The notes: generated by a model from the sequence alone, not told the origin. Shown: positions 12,396 through 23,915, counted from the first letter of the stretch. The stretch is DNA of 64,000 nucleotides from Scedosporium boydii (GCA_002221725.1 NJFT01000113.1:1-64000); one strand, 5' to 3'. Made by a program: numbers and translations.

Positions 12396-12413
12396 GTACG
12401 AAGTACTTCGTAC
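12396..12413. repeat. 18-bp perfect palindrome GTACGAAGTACTTCGTAC
   Basis: Two copies of the dispersed 9-mer, TACGAAGTA (12397-12405) and TACTTCGTA (12404-12412), overlap head to head and form a perfect palindrome that can fold as a hairpin or bind a symmetric dimer. It lies about 415 bases upstream of the UGP1 start codon. Confidence 0.9.
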
Positions 12414-12826
12414 ATTACCGGGAAGACAGAGGACAGGGGAAGCTCCAAGGGATCATTGATCAATTGATTCGACTGGACGGGCAGGAGGAGCCCATAGCTT
12501 CCAACCCCACCATCATGAGGAGCTCTCACCCCTTCGTCATTCACCCCCCCTCCCCTCCCGCCCTGGACTTGCCACTCTTGCTCCTGCTGGTCTGGCCGAC
12601 CCCCTTTTTCAAAACAATCAGAAACTACTGTTCAGCATCCAACCCTCAACATAAAAACCTGAGATCCCCCGATATACAACTTCGTCCTTCTGCTCCCTGA
12701 CATCATCGTCGTTTTCTTGTGCTTGCTCCTCGCCTTGTGTTCCTTTCTTTGCTACTCCCATCCTGTCCCAACAAGCAATCGTGCTCTAGCTTCAATTCCA
12801 ACCCCGTAGCTCTCTACCATTGCACA

Positions 12827-15163
12827 ATGTCACAAGGCGTAAAGTCATCGGTCCCTACCCACCTCAAGCCCTCCCCACTGGGCGGCAATGGCGGTCTAGA
12901 CGCTGATAACCTCTTCCAGCGGAAACATGGCAAGACTCGAAGCCACATGGTGAGTCGATTCTCTTGCTCCCTTCGATTGTTTGTTCCATTTGTCGCCGAG
13001 TTTGCACACATCCCCTTCCTCGAAGCTCCGAGCCCGAAATCTCCACGCCAGAGCCTGGATCATGAGACTGGCCTTCTTGGAAGTCTCCCGACTCGATGCA
13101 GTGCCGATTGCCGCGGAAAAACATCGAAAGACGAAGCGTCTTCCGACGAATTTCTGCATACAATATATTCTCACAACTGGGCTGTTGCGCTTGGGGAAAG
13201 TGCTACCAAGCCTATCTAGCAAATCCGCTAGGATTGCGGATGGAAGGGGCATCTCGCAGCCTCTAGCCCAGCTTGGCTCTCTTTGAGAACCAACACAGGG
13301 CTGATCAGGGCTTTATTCTGCCCTTCTCCCTTCACCTCTTGCCACAGAGCTTCAGATCCTTTCCCTCTTGTAGACTTCCACAACCCTGTGTAAAGGCTAC
13401 CGCCTCATGTTGTCTGCTTCCTTTCTGCCTCCAGATTTAACAAGGCCACTACATCACGATTGCCTCTGCAAAGGAAATGGGGAAGACTTGTATGCTAACT
13501 TTGCCTGAAAAGGCTTTTGAGCACGCCTCTACCAATGTTGCTGCCGCCCAGATGCGAAATGCCCTCACAGGTCTTGCTGAGACGGTTAAGGACCCTCATG
13601 AGAAGAAGGTACGAAATTCAATCCCACCCTACTCGAGAGTGGCCGGGACCATGGCCTAATAAACTGGACTTGGCACTAACGAGTTCTCTGGCTTTACAGC
13701 TTTTCGAAACTGAGATGGACAACTTCTTTTCGCTTTTCAGGCGCTATTTGAACGACAAGGCCCAAGGAAATGCTGTGTACGCCTGAGTCTATATCCCTAT
13801 CCATTTGGCAATGAAGGAGACCCGCCCTTCGAAATCGAAAGAGAGACAAGCCACTAACATTTGGTGCGCATCATTACGTAGTGATTGGGATCGCATCAAT
13901 CCTCCCGCCCAGGGCCAAGTCGTCGAGTACGAGGACCTTGCCAACTCTGACGCCGTTCAGTTCCTGAACAAGCTCGCCGTTCTCAAGCTCAATGGTGGTC
14001 TTGGTACTTCCATGGGCTGCGTCGGTCCCAAGTCGGTCATCGAGGTCCGTGACGGAATGTCCTTCCTCGATCTTTCCGTCCGCCAGATTGAGTTCCTCAA
14101 CGAAACATATGGCGTCAACGTCCCTTTCCTCCTCATGAACTCTTTCAACACGAATGACGACACCGAAAACATCATCAAGAAGTATGACGGCCATGGCGTC
14201 GAGATCATTCCCTTCAACCAATCGCGATACCCCAGAATCTACAAGGATTCGCTCCTTCCAGTCCCCAAGGACTTTGACTCGTCCATTAGCGACTGGTACC
14301 CTCCCGGTCACGGTGACGTCTTTGAGTCTCTCTACAACTCTGGTGTCCTTGACCAGCTCCTTGATAGGGGTATTGAGATCATCTTCCTCTCCAACGTTGA
14401 CAACCTCGGTGCCGTCGTTGATTTGAGGATTCTCCAGCACATGGTCGAGACCGAGGCTGAGTACATCATGGAGCTGACCAACAAGACCAAGGCCGACGTC
14501 AAGGGTGGCACCATCATTGATTACGAGGGTTCCGTCCGCCTTCTGGAAATCGCTCAGGTGCCTAAGGAGCACGTCAACGAATTCAAGTCGATCAAGAAGT
14601 TCCGATACTTCAACACAAACAACATCTGGCTCAACCTCAAGGCCATTAAGCGCGTCGTTGAGAACGATGAGCTCGAGCTCGAAATTATTCCCAACGGCAA
14701 GACCATCCAGAAGGGTGACTCTGATGTCTCCATCCTCCAGCTCGAGACGGCGGTCGGTGCAGCTATTCGACACTTCCGTAATGCTCATGGTGTCAATGTG
14801 CCCCGACGCCGTTTCCTCCCCGTCAAGACTTGCTCTGACCTCATGCTCGTCAAGTCTGACCTCTACACCGTCAAGCACGGCCAACTTCAGCAGAACGCCG
14901 CTCGCTTCGGCGATGCCCCTCTTATTAAGCTCGGACCTCACTTTAAGAAGGTCTCTGACTTCCAGAAGCGCATTCCTTCGATCCCCAAGATTATTGAGCT
15001 CGACCACCTCACCATTACTGGCGCTGTTAACCTTGCCCGCGGCGTGACCCTCAAGGGAACTGTCATCATTGTCGCTAACGAAGGCAGCACGATCGACATC
15101 CCCCCCGGTTCAATCCTTGAGAACGTCGTTGTCCAGGGAAGTCTGCGTCTTCTTGAACATTAA
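12827..15163 (+). CDS. ugp1: UTP-glucose-1-phosphate uridylyltransferase (UDP-glucose pyrophosphorylase)
   Basis: Exons 12827-12949, 13513-13608, 13700-13776 and 13882-15163 give 525 residues, the usual size for the fungal enzyme. It makes UDP-glucose from UTP and glucose-1-phosphate in the cytosol, the precursor for beta-glucan, glycogen, trehalose and glycosylation. The nucleotide-binding loop [13 protein letters not shown] lies at residues ~133-145, followed by PKS and the family blocks LLMNSFNTN and YPPGHGD. The C-terminus is a left-handed beta-helix region ([17 protein letters not shown]...). The first intron is unusually long (563 bases); the others are 91 and 105. All are GT-AG with CTAAC branch sites. 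Exon 4 strongly prefers C-ending codons, which suggests high expression and explains the long open frame on its antisense strand. Confidence 0.96.
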
Positions 15164-15806
15164 GGGGTGCATGGAAACGTGGCAAAGAAGGGAGAAAGAC
15201 GGAGAGGAGAGCTTGTACCGACGAGGACGTGGAGAGGCGACGATGCATTACAGCCTTCATGTCTACTTCATTTTACTTATGCATGAGAAAAAGAGTTTCG
15301 AGGGAAAATTCGGTTGTGCTTTGTTTTTACAGGTTGCGGATACTTACATTAATGATGACGGACGGGTAATAAGCACGTCGATAATATAAAAAGCATTCAC
15401 AAAGTCTTTGTAGGAACTAGAGTATGTAAGTGCGTGATATTGTAGCGATCCTGCGCGCCTCTGTGCGTCGTTTGAAGGTATGAACATAAACATACCCTTG
15501 GCACTGACTTGGGCGATCAATGAATGGCATGGAGAAGGCATGGGGGCTGGTAATCTCTTGCATTTGTTTTGTATTTGGGAGGGTATCATTCATTAAATCT
15601 GTGGTTTCTGCATCCGTCCGCATCTGTTCAGAAACATCAGACCTTTAGGTCGCCTTCATTATTCGCAAGACGCTTGCAACACTAGGGTGTGTGACCCCAC
15701 GGCAAGCCGCTGCCGCCAGAGGAATCCTCATCTCGTCAAATATCCATTCCCTGGTCTTCATTCTTTCTCTCTTCCGCACGCCTTTCCACCTCGAACCACT
15801 CGTGAC
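15164..15806. other. Convergent 3' regions of ugp1 and yng2
   Basis: 643 bases between two stop codons facing each other. AT-rich, without a coding signal; it should hold both 3' untranslated regions and poly(A) sites. Confidence 0.6.
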
Positions 15807-17219
15807 CTACTTCGCCTTCTTTCCGATCTTATCGGAGCAGACGGGGCAGTACCACTTGCCGTTCGGTTCGCTCTTAAGGCCTACGCACGACCAATGGAAC
15901 CACTCATAGGGACACTTCTCATTGTCGCACGCCACCATGTCGCCGAAGCTGACGTTCTGACACAAACAATATTTCTTGTCATCCCCGCCCTCTTCGTCCT
16001 CAGCGTCGGCCATTTCCGTGTCTTCCTTGCGGGGGCCACCACCACTCCTTTCACCCTCTTGCTGCTTCTTGGAGGGGGGGCCCGTTGTCGCGTGGGCTTG
16101 GGCGGCAGCCGAACCTGTCGCCGCTCTCGAGGGTGTACCGCTCCGGGCTCGTTGGCTCGTGCTCCTGCGGGACTCGGTGTCGTCGACTGCGCTGCCGGTT
16201 TCGGCTTCGGAGAGGTCGCTCTCTGCGGGCGAGGCGGGGGAGTTCTTGCTCGAGGCTTTCTTGACGCGGAAGAGGGAGGATTTGTTGCCGTTAGCGGCGG
16301 CGGTCTTTTTGCGGCCGGGCACGCTGGGGGTGCCTTTTCGGCTTCCTCCCGCCGTTGCGGCCTTTGAGGTTGATGTGCGTGGGCCGGCACTGCCCGCCCG
16401 TACGGCACCGGTAGCTCCAGTCGCCGCTGTAGACTTGGTGGGACCCGGTCCTAGGGACGAATGCCTCGCCAGGCCGCTAGGATGCGCCGGTGTGGTACCG
16501 AGGCCGGTGGTAGATCGAGGGCCGCGCTTCGGGGCTCCAGACGTTGGGCCGGCAGAGCTTTCGCGCGCTTGACGGCTGAGCATGATGCTAGCGGCCGGGG
16601 TTGCGGGTGCCGAAGCGGCGTGTTGTTGTGCCTGGGCATTTCTTATGTGGGCGACGGTCGCCTTGTTCGTGATAGGAAGCGCCGTTTGAGGAGGGTGGAC
16701 GGGGGTCGACGGAATGGAAGGACCCGTTATGTTTGTTCGGAAGGAGGGGGTGGGGATGTTCGCGGCGCTGTTTCGAAGAAGCGAGGGAACCTCGTCGGGA
16801 TCGTTAAACCCAGGTTCCACGCGATCGTATAGGCCTTTTATCTGGCGGTCGAGGTAGAGTATCTGTCGATCGTAGAGCTCCTGCAACCTCCTCGAGAGGG
16901 CCAGCTTCTCGTCGGAAAACTTCTCGGCCTTGGCGTAGTTCTCCCTGATCTGGTTCCTCAGGTTATCCTCGCGGGGGTTCGGCATGTGGCTGCCATTCGT
17001 CTTGATCCAGCGCTGTATCTTAGCATCGCGGTCCTCGACGATGCGCAGGGCGTCGTTGACCTGGCGGTCCTTGTCGGTGATTTCGGCTTGGATAAAGCGG
17101 ATCTCTTCGGGGATGTTTTGGAAGCGATAGAAGAAGTCGTCCAGGATCTGGGCGGGATCGATGGCTTCTTGCTGAGGCATCTTTTCGACAAAGTCGATGG
17201 TCAGATCGTCTCTAGGCAT
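15807..17219 (-). CDS. yng2: ING-family PHD-finger protein, Yng2-like NuA4 subunit
   Basis: An intronless gene of 470 residues starting at ATG 17219 ([15 protein letters not shown]). Residues ~20-145 are the ING N-terminal helical domain ([23 protein letters not shown]... then [15 protein letters not shown]), which dimerises and anchors the protein in its complex. The middle (~150-410) is a long Ser/Thr/Ala/Gly/Pro-rich linker. The C-terminus (415-470) is a complete C4HC3 PHD finger (CLC, CDNEKC, WFHWSC, WYCPVC), which in this family reads trimethylated H3K4. Yng2 is required for NuA4 acetylation of H4 and H2A. A Pho23 or Yng1 type is possible, but the N-terminal sequence fits Yng2 better. 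It is divergent from hos2. Confidence 0.9.
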   Translation of the reverse strand: MPRDDLTIDFVEKMPQQEAIDPAQILDDFFYRFQNIPEEIRFIQAEITDKDRQVNDALRIVEDRDAKIQRWIKTNGSHMPNPREDNLRNQIRENYAKAEKFSDEKLALSRRLQELYDRQILYLDRQIKGLYDRVEPGFNDPDEVPSLLRNSAANIPTPSFRTNITGPSIPSTPVHPPQTALPITNKATVAHIRNAQAQQHAASAPATPAASIMLSRQARESSAGPTSGAPKRGPRSTTGLGTTPAHPSGLARHSSLGPGPTKSTAATGATGAVRAGSAGPRTSTSKAATAGGSRKGTPSVPGRKKTAAANGNKSSLFRVKKASSKNSPASPAESDLSEAETGSAVDDTESRRSTSQRARSGTPSRAATGSAAAQAHATTGPPSKKQQEGERSGGGPRKEDTEMADAEDEEGGDDKKYCLCQNVSFGDMVACDNEKCPYEWFHWSCVGLKSEPNGKWYCPVCSDKIGKKAK

Positions 17220-18549
17220 GGCTGTTAACGGAGAAGGGGGGGGGACGAGGGCTAGGCCTCAAAAAGAGAGAGGAGGAAGAGAGAGGCTGAGGAACAAGAG
17301 CGGCAAGCAGCGCATGCAAAAAGAGGCAAAGAAGGGAGATACAAGACGAGTGAAAAAGATGACAGCATGTAGGCAGGCAAACGAGGGGAAAGGAGCCTCT
17401 TTCTCCGTTCCGCGAGGCAAGCCGGGGTCGGACGATGACGCCGAGTCAGGACCCCTCGGGGTAAATATACAGTGTTGCTCGTGTGTTCGAGAACTCGAGG
17501 AAGACGGGAATACCCAGGAGATGGCGAGGCACAGTTAAAGCACCAACAGACACGTGCAACTTCATGGGAGGGAGGGGAAAAAGAAGGCAATGTATGTACA
17601 AGTAGTGGAATACACTACTTCAGTAGCAGTGGGGGTGAAGTGGGCACATGCATGGTCGGGTACAAAGTAGTAATTTGAAGAGACTCAAGCCCAAATGTCT
17701 ACCAGCTAGACCCTTAGCAAGAAGGGCGCTGGCTGGATTTGGGATTGAACTGGGGGCTTCCGGTTGTCAAGAGCAACAGCGGGAAGCGGACACTCGTGAC
17801 GTAGGCAGCCAAGTGCAGTGGCGACGACTCGAAGGCTGAACAACGGCTCACCTCAAAAGAGAAAATCCGGGGTGGGCAATGGGTGAGATAGATGTCGCAA
17901 TTGTCAAAAATTCTTTAGACATCCACTACATGGGGGCAACCCTCATATAAATGGATGGGGAAGAGGCGAAAGAGAAGTCGTGGATTTGTGGAAACGCCGG
18001 GCTCCAATTCTGGTGTCAGATTGGAGATTGATTTGATGGAGTCCACGCAGGGGGCGCAGAGTGAACAATGAGCCGCGAAGAAAAAAAGCAGGAAATTCTC
18101 GATCTAATATTAGTGAGATGTCGAACCTTCAACGCTAGACTCACATGCCGCGCTTAGTCACCCGTGACACGGACAGGAATATTCCGCACCCCACAATTGC
18201 ACCCTGTCCTCGACGTTTGCCACCTGGCACCATGTGGGACTAGGCTGTAATTCGAACTAGGCAGGTGGCAATCAGTGGCGGCAACCTTCACTAATTCACA
18301 ATTCATCTTCATCCCAAAGACTCTCTCACTCTCACTCCAACCCTCCTCAGAACAACAACACCTCCAATTTCAGAAACCTCGACTTGCTGGGTTTCTGTTC
18401 CCGAGTCGGATCCGGAGAATATATCAAGAAATAGCCTCCTGACAAGGTTCTCTTGGTGAATATAGCCTCAGCGCGCAGTCTGGTTACTGCACAATTCACC
18501 CCGCCACTCACTCATCCCAACTTAAACCGCCTCGTCTTCACCCTTCACC
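17220..18549. other. Divergent promoter region yng2 / hos2
   Basis: 1.33 kb between two start codons pointing outwards. The part next to yng2 is purine-rich on the plus strand (pyrimidine-rich for yng2), and the part next to hos2 is pyrimidine-rich. No other gene is visible. The word TACAAAGTAG near 17661 resembles the dispersed 9-mer. Confidence 0.55.
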
Positions 18550-20070
18550 ATGGAGACGACGGTATGCTCCATGATCGATGATATCGACTCCTCATTCACA
18601 TATCGCGTGCCCAGGGCGAACTACTTACCACACAGGGTTGGACTCGACGAGACGATAATAGAAGAGTACAACGTGCCGCTCGGGAAGGCATCAGAGCGCG
18701 ACCATGCAGAGTACTACCTCAAGATGAAGCGCACCGCGCAGGAGATGGGTATCACGAGGCCAAAAGGCTACACGGTCTCTTTCCACACGAACCCCGAGAT
18801 GGAGAAGCACCATTTCGGCCAGACCCATCCCATGAAGCCATGGCGACTGACTCTGTCCAAGAGTCTAATTTCTGCGTACGGCATGAATTTTGCCATGGAC
18901 AACTACATCGCTCGAGCCGCCACCTACGATGAGCTCGCCACCTTCCACACCACAGATTATCTCGATTTTCTAGCCACAATTCCTCCAGAGCCTGTCCCTA
19001 GGGATTTCGACAATTACAACGCAGATCTTAAGTTCAATATGGGTGGTTCCGATTGTCCGATATTCGAGGGCCTCTGGTACTACTGTTCCATGTCCGCCGG
19101 CGGGTCTCTGGATGCCGCCAGGAAACTCTGCACCAAACAATCCGACATTGCCATTGCCTGGGGCGGCGGCCTGCACCACGCAAAGAGGGCAGAGGCGTCT
19201 GGATTCTGCTACATCAATGATATTGTCGTCGGTATCTTGCAGCTCTTGCGGTGTTACCCCCGCGTCCTCTACCTCGACATCGACGTTCACCATGGAGACG
19301 GCGTCGAGGAGGCCTTCTTCTCGACCGACAGGGTAATGACGGTGTCCTTCCACAAATACGATCCCCTCAACTTCTTCCCCGGTACCGGCGGCCTCGACGA
19401 CAACGGGCCCAAGAACGAGCAGAACCCCGGTGCGCACCACGCCCTCAACGTCCCGCTCAGCGACGGGATCACGGACGAGCAGTACTACGAGCTCTTCACC
19501 ACTGTCGTCAACCGCTGTATCGAAAAGTTCCGCCCCAGCGCCATCTGCCTGCAGTGCGGTGCCGACTCCCTCGCCGGCGACCGTCTTGGTAGGTTCAACC
19601 TCCAGGTGCAGGGCCACGGGGCGTGCGCCGAGTTCTGCAAGAGCCTCGGCCTCCCACTCCTCCTCGTCGGCGGCGGCGGCTACACGCCGCGCAACGTCGC
19701 GCGTGCTTGGGCTTTCGAGACGTCCATCGCCATCGACGCCCACAAGAAGATCGATCACACCATCCCCGAACACACGCCCTACCGTCCGCATTTTCGCCAG
19801 GATACGCTGTTCCCGACTCTAGAGCAGATTCTCGGAGAGCCTCGGCAGAATAAGAATACGCCTAAGAAGCTACAGGAGATCGTGCAGCACATCACGGAGC
19901 AGCTCCGATTCGTCGAGACGGCTCCCAGCGTGCAGTTTCAGCATATCCCGCCTGATCTGGGTGGCATCCGAGAGGACGTAGAGAAGAGGCTGCAGGAGGA
20001 AAAGGAGGAGAAGGACGATACGATTAGGAAGGAAAAGGAGGAGGCGGTCGGTACAGCGATGGAGTTCTAA
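18550..20070 (+). CDS. hos2: Class I histone deacetylase Hos2
   Basis: An intronless gene of 506 residues from ATG 18550. The zinc-dependent deacetylase domain spans ~70-400. The tandem active-site histidines are in GGGLHHAKR (209-210), the metal-binding segment is DIDVHHGDG (243-251), and the glycine loop GGGGYTPRNVARAW is near 378-391. The order and spacing match class I enzymes. The sequence (QTHPMKPWRLTLSKSLI, PIFEGLWYYCSMSAGGS) is of the Hos2/HosA type rather than Rpd3. Hos2 is the catalytic subunit of the Set3 complex, which deacetylates H3/H4 in transcribed regions. The last ~25 residues are a highly charged Glu/Lys helix. It is divergent from yng2 and convergent with the transporter gene. 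Confidence 0.94.
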   Translation: METTVCSMIDDIDSSFTYRVPRANYLPHRVGLDETIIEEYNVPLGKASERDHAEYYLKMKRTAQEMGITRPKGYTVSFHTNPEMEKHHFGQTHPMKPWRLTLSKSLISAYGMNFAMDNYIARAATYDELATFHTTDYLDFLATIPPEPVPRDFDNYNADLKFNMGGSDCPIFEGLWYYCSMSAGGSLDAARKLCTKQSDIAIAWGGGLHHAKRAEASGFCYINDIVVGILQLLRCYPRVLYLDIDVHHGDGVEEAFFSTDRVMTVSFHKYDPLNFFPGTGGLDDNGPKNEQNPGAHHALNVPLSDGITDEQYYELFTTVVNRCIEKFRPSAICLQCGADSLAGDRLGRFNLQVQGHGACAEFCKSLGLPLLLVGGGGYTPRNVARAWAFETSIAIDAHKKIDHTIPEHTPYRPHFRQDTLFPTLEQILGEPRQNKNTPKKLQEIVQHITEQLRFVETAPSVQFQHIPPDLGGIREDVEKRLQEEKEEKDDTIRKEKEEAVGTAMEF

Positions 20071-20480
20071 GGTGTAGGGAGGATGGTAGTTGGGTTTTCT
20101 TTTCCTTTTTTTTTTCTCCTCTCATTGTCCTCGGTTTCCTGGGAACTTGCTGCGCATTTCACGACAGGGTGGCAAAAGTTTACAAAAAGAAAATGCTGTT
20201 TGTATGATGATTGGCTTTCGGAGTATAGGTATACTAGCAAGAGGATACCCGATTCTCTATTAATGTCCTGCATGTTGCCCTTCCAAGCCCCCCATAATCC
20301 GTGATGCACGATGCATGGCCCAACTAAAAAGGAAAAGGAAAAGAGAAGCAAGACAAAGAAAGACAAAAAAAATGAAGAAATATCAGCGGCAATGCGATAA
20401 TGCGGCAATACCTCGAACTCCATCAATGCATGCTTCCAAATTACCCAACCCGAAGAGATAAGAGATACAACCAACCCCCT
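20071..20480. other. Convergent 3' regions of hos2 and the transporter gene
   Basis: 410 bases with T-runs and A-rich stretches, as expected for two facing 3' untranslated regions. No coding signal. Confidence 0.6.
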
Positions 20481-22270
20481 CTACGCGCTCGGTCGCTCAA
20501 AAGCAGCCTCCGCCTCCCTCTCCAGCAACCTCCTCCGCACCCCCTTCCCTTCCCACCAAACATAGCCAACCAAGACGAGACCAATCCCGGCGGCAAGAGA
20601 GAGCAGCATGATATCCACAGGGACCGGATCGCCATCGAATTTAACGTGAAACAGATAATCGAGGACATACTGTGATAGATTGAAAGGACCAGTCAAGGTG
20701 ATGAGGACGCCGTACACGGTTCCAAAGGTGCGCAGGCCGAAGACCTTGGCAGCGTAGTCCGAGACGGCGGTGTAGTAGAGCGGGCGGTATAAAACGAACA
20801 GTGCAACGTTGGCGTAAGCGGCCCAAAGACGAGGGACGATTCCCAGGGCGCCGATAACAGTGGCTCCCGCAACGAGGGTGGAGAGCACGGCGACGGTGCT
20901 GACGTTATCGAGGAGCAGGCCGACTAAGGGAACGGAGAGGAGGCCGCCGAGGGGGAGGGCGGCGTCAAAGAAGTGGTTGAGCCTGATGGCCTTTTCGACC
21001 GAGTCGAGGATGGATTCGTATTGCGGGCGGATGGTGGCGATGAAGTAGTTTATGCGTGTCATTTGCACGATGGTGAAGAGGCTGATGAGGATGAACCAAG
21101 GGGAGCGGATTTGCTGGAGGGCCGTGGCGCCGTGCATGGCGCCCCAGATGCCGGATACGTCGTTGCGGCGCTCTTCGCGACGCACAAGGACGTCGCCTTG
21201 GACGGAGCTGAGGAGGTTCTCTACCTCGGTGGCTATGGAGGCGTAGCGGCGTCCGTCCGCCTCGCGGAGGAGGGGGGTCTGGTGGTCTTCTTCCGAATGG
21301 GGACTTACCGAACCATCGCTAAAGTAGCCGCCGTCGGAGTCGTATTCCTCGGCCATGGAAACTAGCTCGCCGAGGGATTTGTACGGGTGTGCTGGGAGTA
21401 CGAGGAGGTGGAGGAGGATGATAGCGGCAGGGACGGTAAGGTAGCCGAGGAAGAATTTCTGGAGTGTAAGGGTGCCGGCCGTCTTTTCATATATGATACG
21501 GTAGATGTAGAACAGTGCACTGGACGCATCGAAAGAGCCCGTGATCAGCGAGAGGATAAGACCCGATCGGGACGGAAAGGCATTAGACAGCTGGAACGAC
21601 GAGATGAAGACGCCGGGGCCTCCCAGCGCAAGAAGCAGGTACCCGACAAGGAGCCCGTCGAAAGCAACAATATCCTTGGCATAGGCCATGAGCAGAGAGC
21701 CCGCGGCAAGCAGGAAACTGCCTACGATGGCAGAGGCCCTAGGCCCAAAGCCGTCAAGGATGGCACCCATGGGAAGGGTGGCTACGTTGCTAGCTACGGC
21801 TGCGACGGTGAACATCATGTTTAGTCGCATTTCGACGCAGATGTCGACGTCGGCTTCGACGGGGTGTTTTGCGGAGCAGGTGTCCTTGTAGGCGCCTTCT
21901 TGGCGTAGGACGGGCTTGAGGGCGGCATAGCCGAAGATGATTCCTGCTGCTAGGAGAGAGTAGAGGAGCGTAGCAACGATTTGGACTGATCAGAGAATTG
22001 AATTAGCATTTTATCTAATGTTCTTTGGATACATCAAAAATTAGCAGGAAAAATGGACTTACATATCCTCTTCCATCTCGAGACCTCATAGGCCGCCACG
22101 CCTTCCAAGGCTCTCGGGCTAGCACCAAAGCTAAAGTCCCAATCGGGAGGAAAGGGGTTGAAGCTCAGGATCCTCACCCTCTGGGGCCGTTCCGCGTCTG
22201 GTCGGGGGCCAAGCACATCAGCCCCGGCTGCGACGACGGCATCAATAGATGCAACTCTGTTCATGGCCAT
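20481..22270 (-). CDS. Major facilitator transporter, Fmp42/SLC43-like
   Basis: Exons 22270-22063 and 21985-20481 (minus) give 570 residues; the 77-base intron is GTAAGT...ATCAG, phase 1. The protein has about 12 hydrophobic segments. The first (~residues 70-90) is followed by a short outward loop with two Cys (DTCSAKH...DICVE) and then RLNMMFTVAAVASNVATLPMG and LDGFGPR, the MFS motif-A-like block. A hydrophilic loop of ~90 residues, rich in Ser/Asp/Glu, separates the two halves. This matches the yeast Fmp42 and animal SLC43 family. SLC43 proteins carry large neutral amino acids; the fungal substrate is not established. The start is the first of two close ATGs (22270 and 22264). Confidence 0.85.
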
Positions 22271-22662
22271 TTCTGTCGAGTTGGCGGCGACATGCAGGCG
22301 GTAAGTGACAGCACACGCAGGGTGATGACGTTGTTGGCGCAAGGCAGCCAAGGCAGAAGACAAGTGGTGATCGGTATGCCCCTGTCTGTTCCAGGGCTCT
22401 CTTCTCTTGGGCGGTGGGCTGTTGTAGATTCCCGTAAAACACGTTGTCAAACGAAGGGGAGCGAGTGGAAGGATTCGAGAAGGAAAATATATCTCATCCT
22501 GATGTTTTGAAAAGGAGAATAAAAACAATTATCGTATATTTAGAATTGATCGAGGCGATGGAGTCCGTGATCACCCTCAGATAGAGTAGTTAGGCACCTG
22601 GATGTGTCAGGCCGCTCTTTTTTTCTTTCGTATTCTGTCGGTCTCGACCACCCCCCTTTTTA

Positions 22663-22682
22663 AGAGAGAGAGAGAGAGAGAG
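22663..22682. repeat. (AG)10 microsatellite
   Basis: Ten uninterrupted AG units upstream of the transporter gene. Confidence 0.93.
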
Positions 22683-22963
22683 TCTTTGAATCAATTTGAT
22701 GTCGTGCGTGACCTGTCTGGCCTGGCCGGGCCGCTATGCGAGGAACAAAGAGGGGGGTTGCCAAAAGAGAAACATCCACGAATATACTGGGCGGGAGGAA
22801 GTCTGAGTGGTGTGGTGTGCCTCTAGACTCAACAGCATACATGGATCAATTGATGGTGATGATAGATGGCAGACGAGACAGCGGCTCTGTGTTTTTTCTT
22901 CGTCTCCACAGGAAGAGGGCCAAAAGCAGAGGTAGGAAGAATCCGGCGTGACTACATCCATTT

Positions 22964-22990
22964 TATTATTATTATTATTATTATTATTAT
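22964..22990. repeat. (TTA)n microsatellite, about 9 units
   Basis: A near-perfect trinucleotide run in intergenic DNA. The ends may be off by a few bases. Confidence 0.9.
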
Positions 22991-23369
22991 GGACTGCCAT
23001 TCTTGGATGTCAGAGCAGAGTGTGAGAGTGAGACTGTGAGAGCATGGCGAGCTCGTGAGCAGATGGGACTGAGACGTAGGGTCATGCTGATGGATATAAG
23101 CGACACTACGCTGTCAGCTTGGTATTATTTACTGGATGTGGAAAAAGGTGGCATCAAATTGATCTCAGGATCGAACTATTTGGGGCTCTCCGAACACTAC
23201 ATGCACCAACCAACACCGCTTCCATCCTAAACTAGGTAGCTTAGAAGACACACTCCCGACAACTCGGTTGGCTCTTCGGTCGGGGCGTCGCTGTGTTGCA
23301 TGAATGTTTATTTTCTGATGCCAGTCGAGGACTCGAGGCGCCCATCTCTAACAAGTCCAACCACCGTGT

Positions 23370-23915
23370 TCATGCCGTCCTCCTGGTCGTCTCAACAATC
23401 GAGATAGCCTGTTGTAATACCTCCCGATCACCATGATACGACAACCTCTCCAACGCCTCACCGATCTCAAAAAACCGACCCTTTAGATCCCCCGCCCTGT
23501 TTACACCATCTCCAACCTCAGCAATATACCACCAAATAATCTTTACATCCTTCACCTCATCCCTCCCCCGATCCCTAAAAGTCACCATAAAGGGCTCCAC
23601 AACCCGATCATAAACCCTCGCCTCATCGACAACATCCTCCGCCTCCTCCGCGCCGGGAGCCCGAGTCGCCATCCGAACCGGGTACAACCGCCCCCTGTAC
23701 CCCGTCTCCTCCCGTGCCTCACGGAGCGCCGCCTCGTGTCGGGATTCGCCGCAGTTTCTGCGCCCCTTGGCTAGGAGCCACTCGTTTTTGTGATCGGAGT
23801 GGACTAGACAGGCTAGAGGGTTGGGGCCGCGGGAGAAGTCGAAGAGGACGGCGCCGCAGCTCTCGACGAATTCTTGAGCGTTGTACTGCGTGGTGTGGGA
23901 GGTACCTGTTGCCAT
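23370..23915 (-). CDS. Nudix hydrolase
   Basis: An intronless gene of 181 residues from the first ATG (MATGTSHTTQY). The Nudix box G-x5-E-x7-REAREETGY is complete at residues 51-73, with the Glu residues that bind the catalytic metal. It is preceded by ESCGAVLFDF and WLLAKGRRNCGES. Nudix enzymes cleave nucleoside diphosphates linked to another group (NDP-sugars, dinucleoside polyphosphates, capped or oxidised nucleotides). The sequence alone does not fix the substrate here; an Ap4A hydrolase-like or diphosphoinositol phosphatase-like activity is possible. No targeting signal is visible, so it is probably cytosolic. Confidence 0.88.
   Translation of the reverse strand: MATGTSHTTQYNAQEFVESCGAVLFDFSRGPNPLACLVHSDHKNEWLLAKGRRNCGESRHEAALREAREETGYRGRLYPVRMATRAPGAEEAEDVVDEARVYDRVVEPFMVTFRDRGRDEVKDVKIIWWYIAEVGDGVNRAGDLKGRFFEIGEALERLSYHGDREVLQQAISIVETTRRTA

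Larger units (their letters stand above)
9333..12826. other. Intergenic region with palindromic words and an AT microsatellite
   Basis: About 3.5 kb with no supportable gene; frames such as 11030-11452 minus resemble nothing I know. It holds five exact TACGAAGTA/TACTTCGTA copies (10590, 10601, 11995, 12397, 12404), an (AT)n tract, and a C-rich leader at about 12540-12826 before UGP1. Confidence 0.6.
22271..23369. other. Intergenic region with two microsatellites
   Basis: 1.1 kb between two minus-strand genes. It contains an (AG)10 tract and a trinucleotide TTA tract; I see no gene. Confidence 0.6.

Noticed and set aside
13874..15007. 377-codon open frame antisense to ugp1
   Set aside because: It follows from the strong C-ending codon bias of ugp1. 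The predicted protein is a repetitive Val/Leu/Asp/Glu mixture with no domain, and the sense strand is certain.
18970..19791. 273-codon open frame antisense to hos2
   Set aside because: A shadow of the deacetylase domain, with no recognisable motif.
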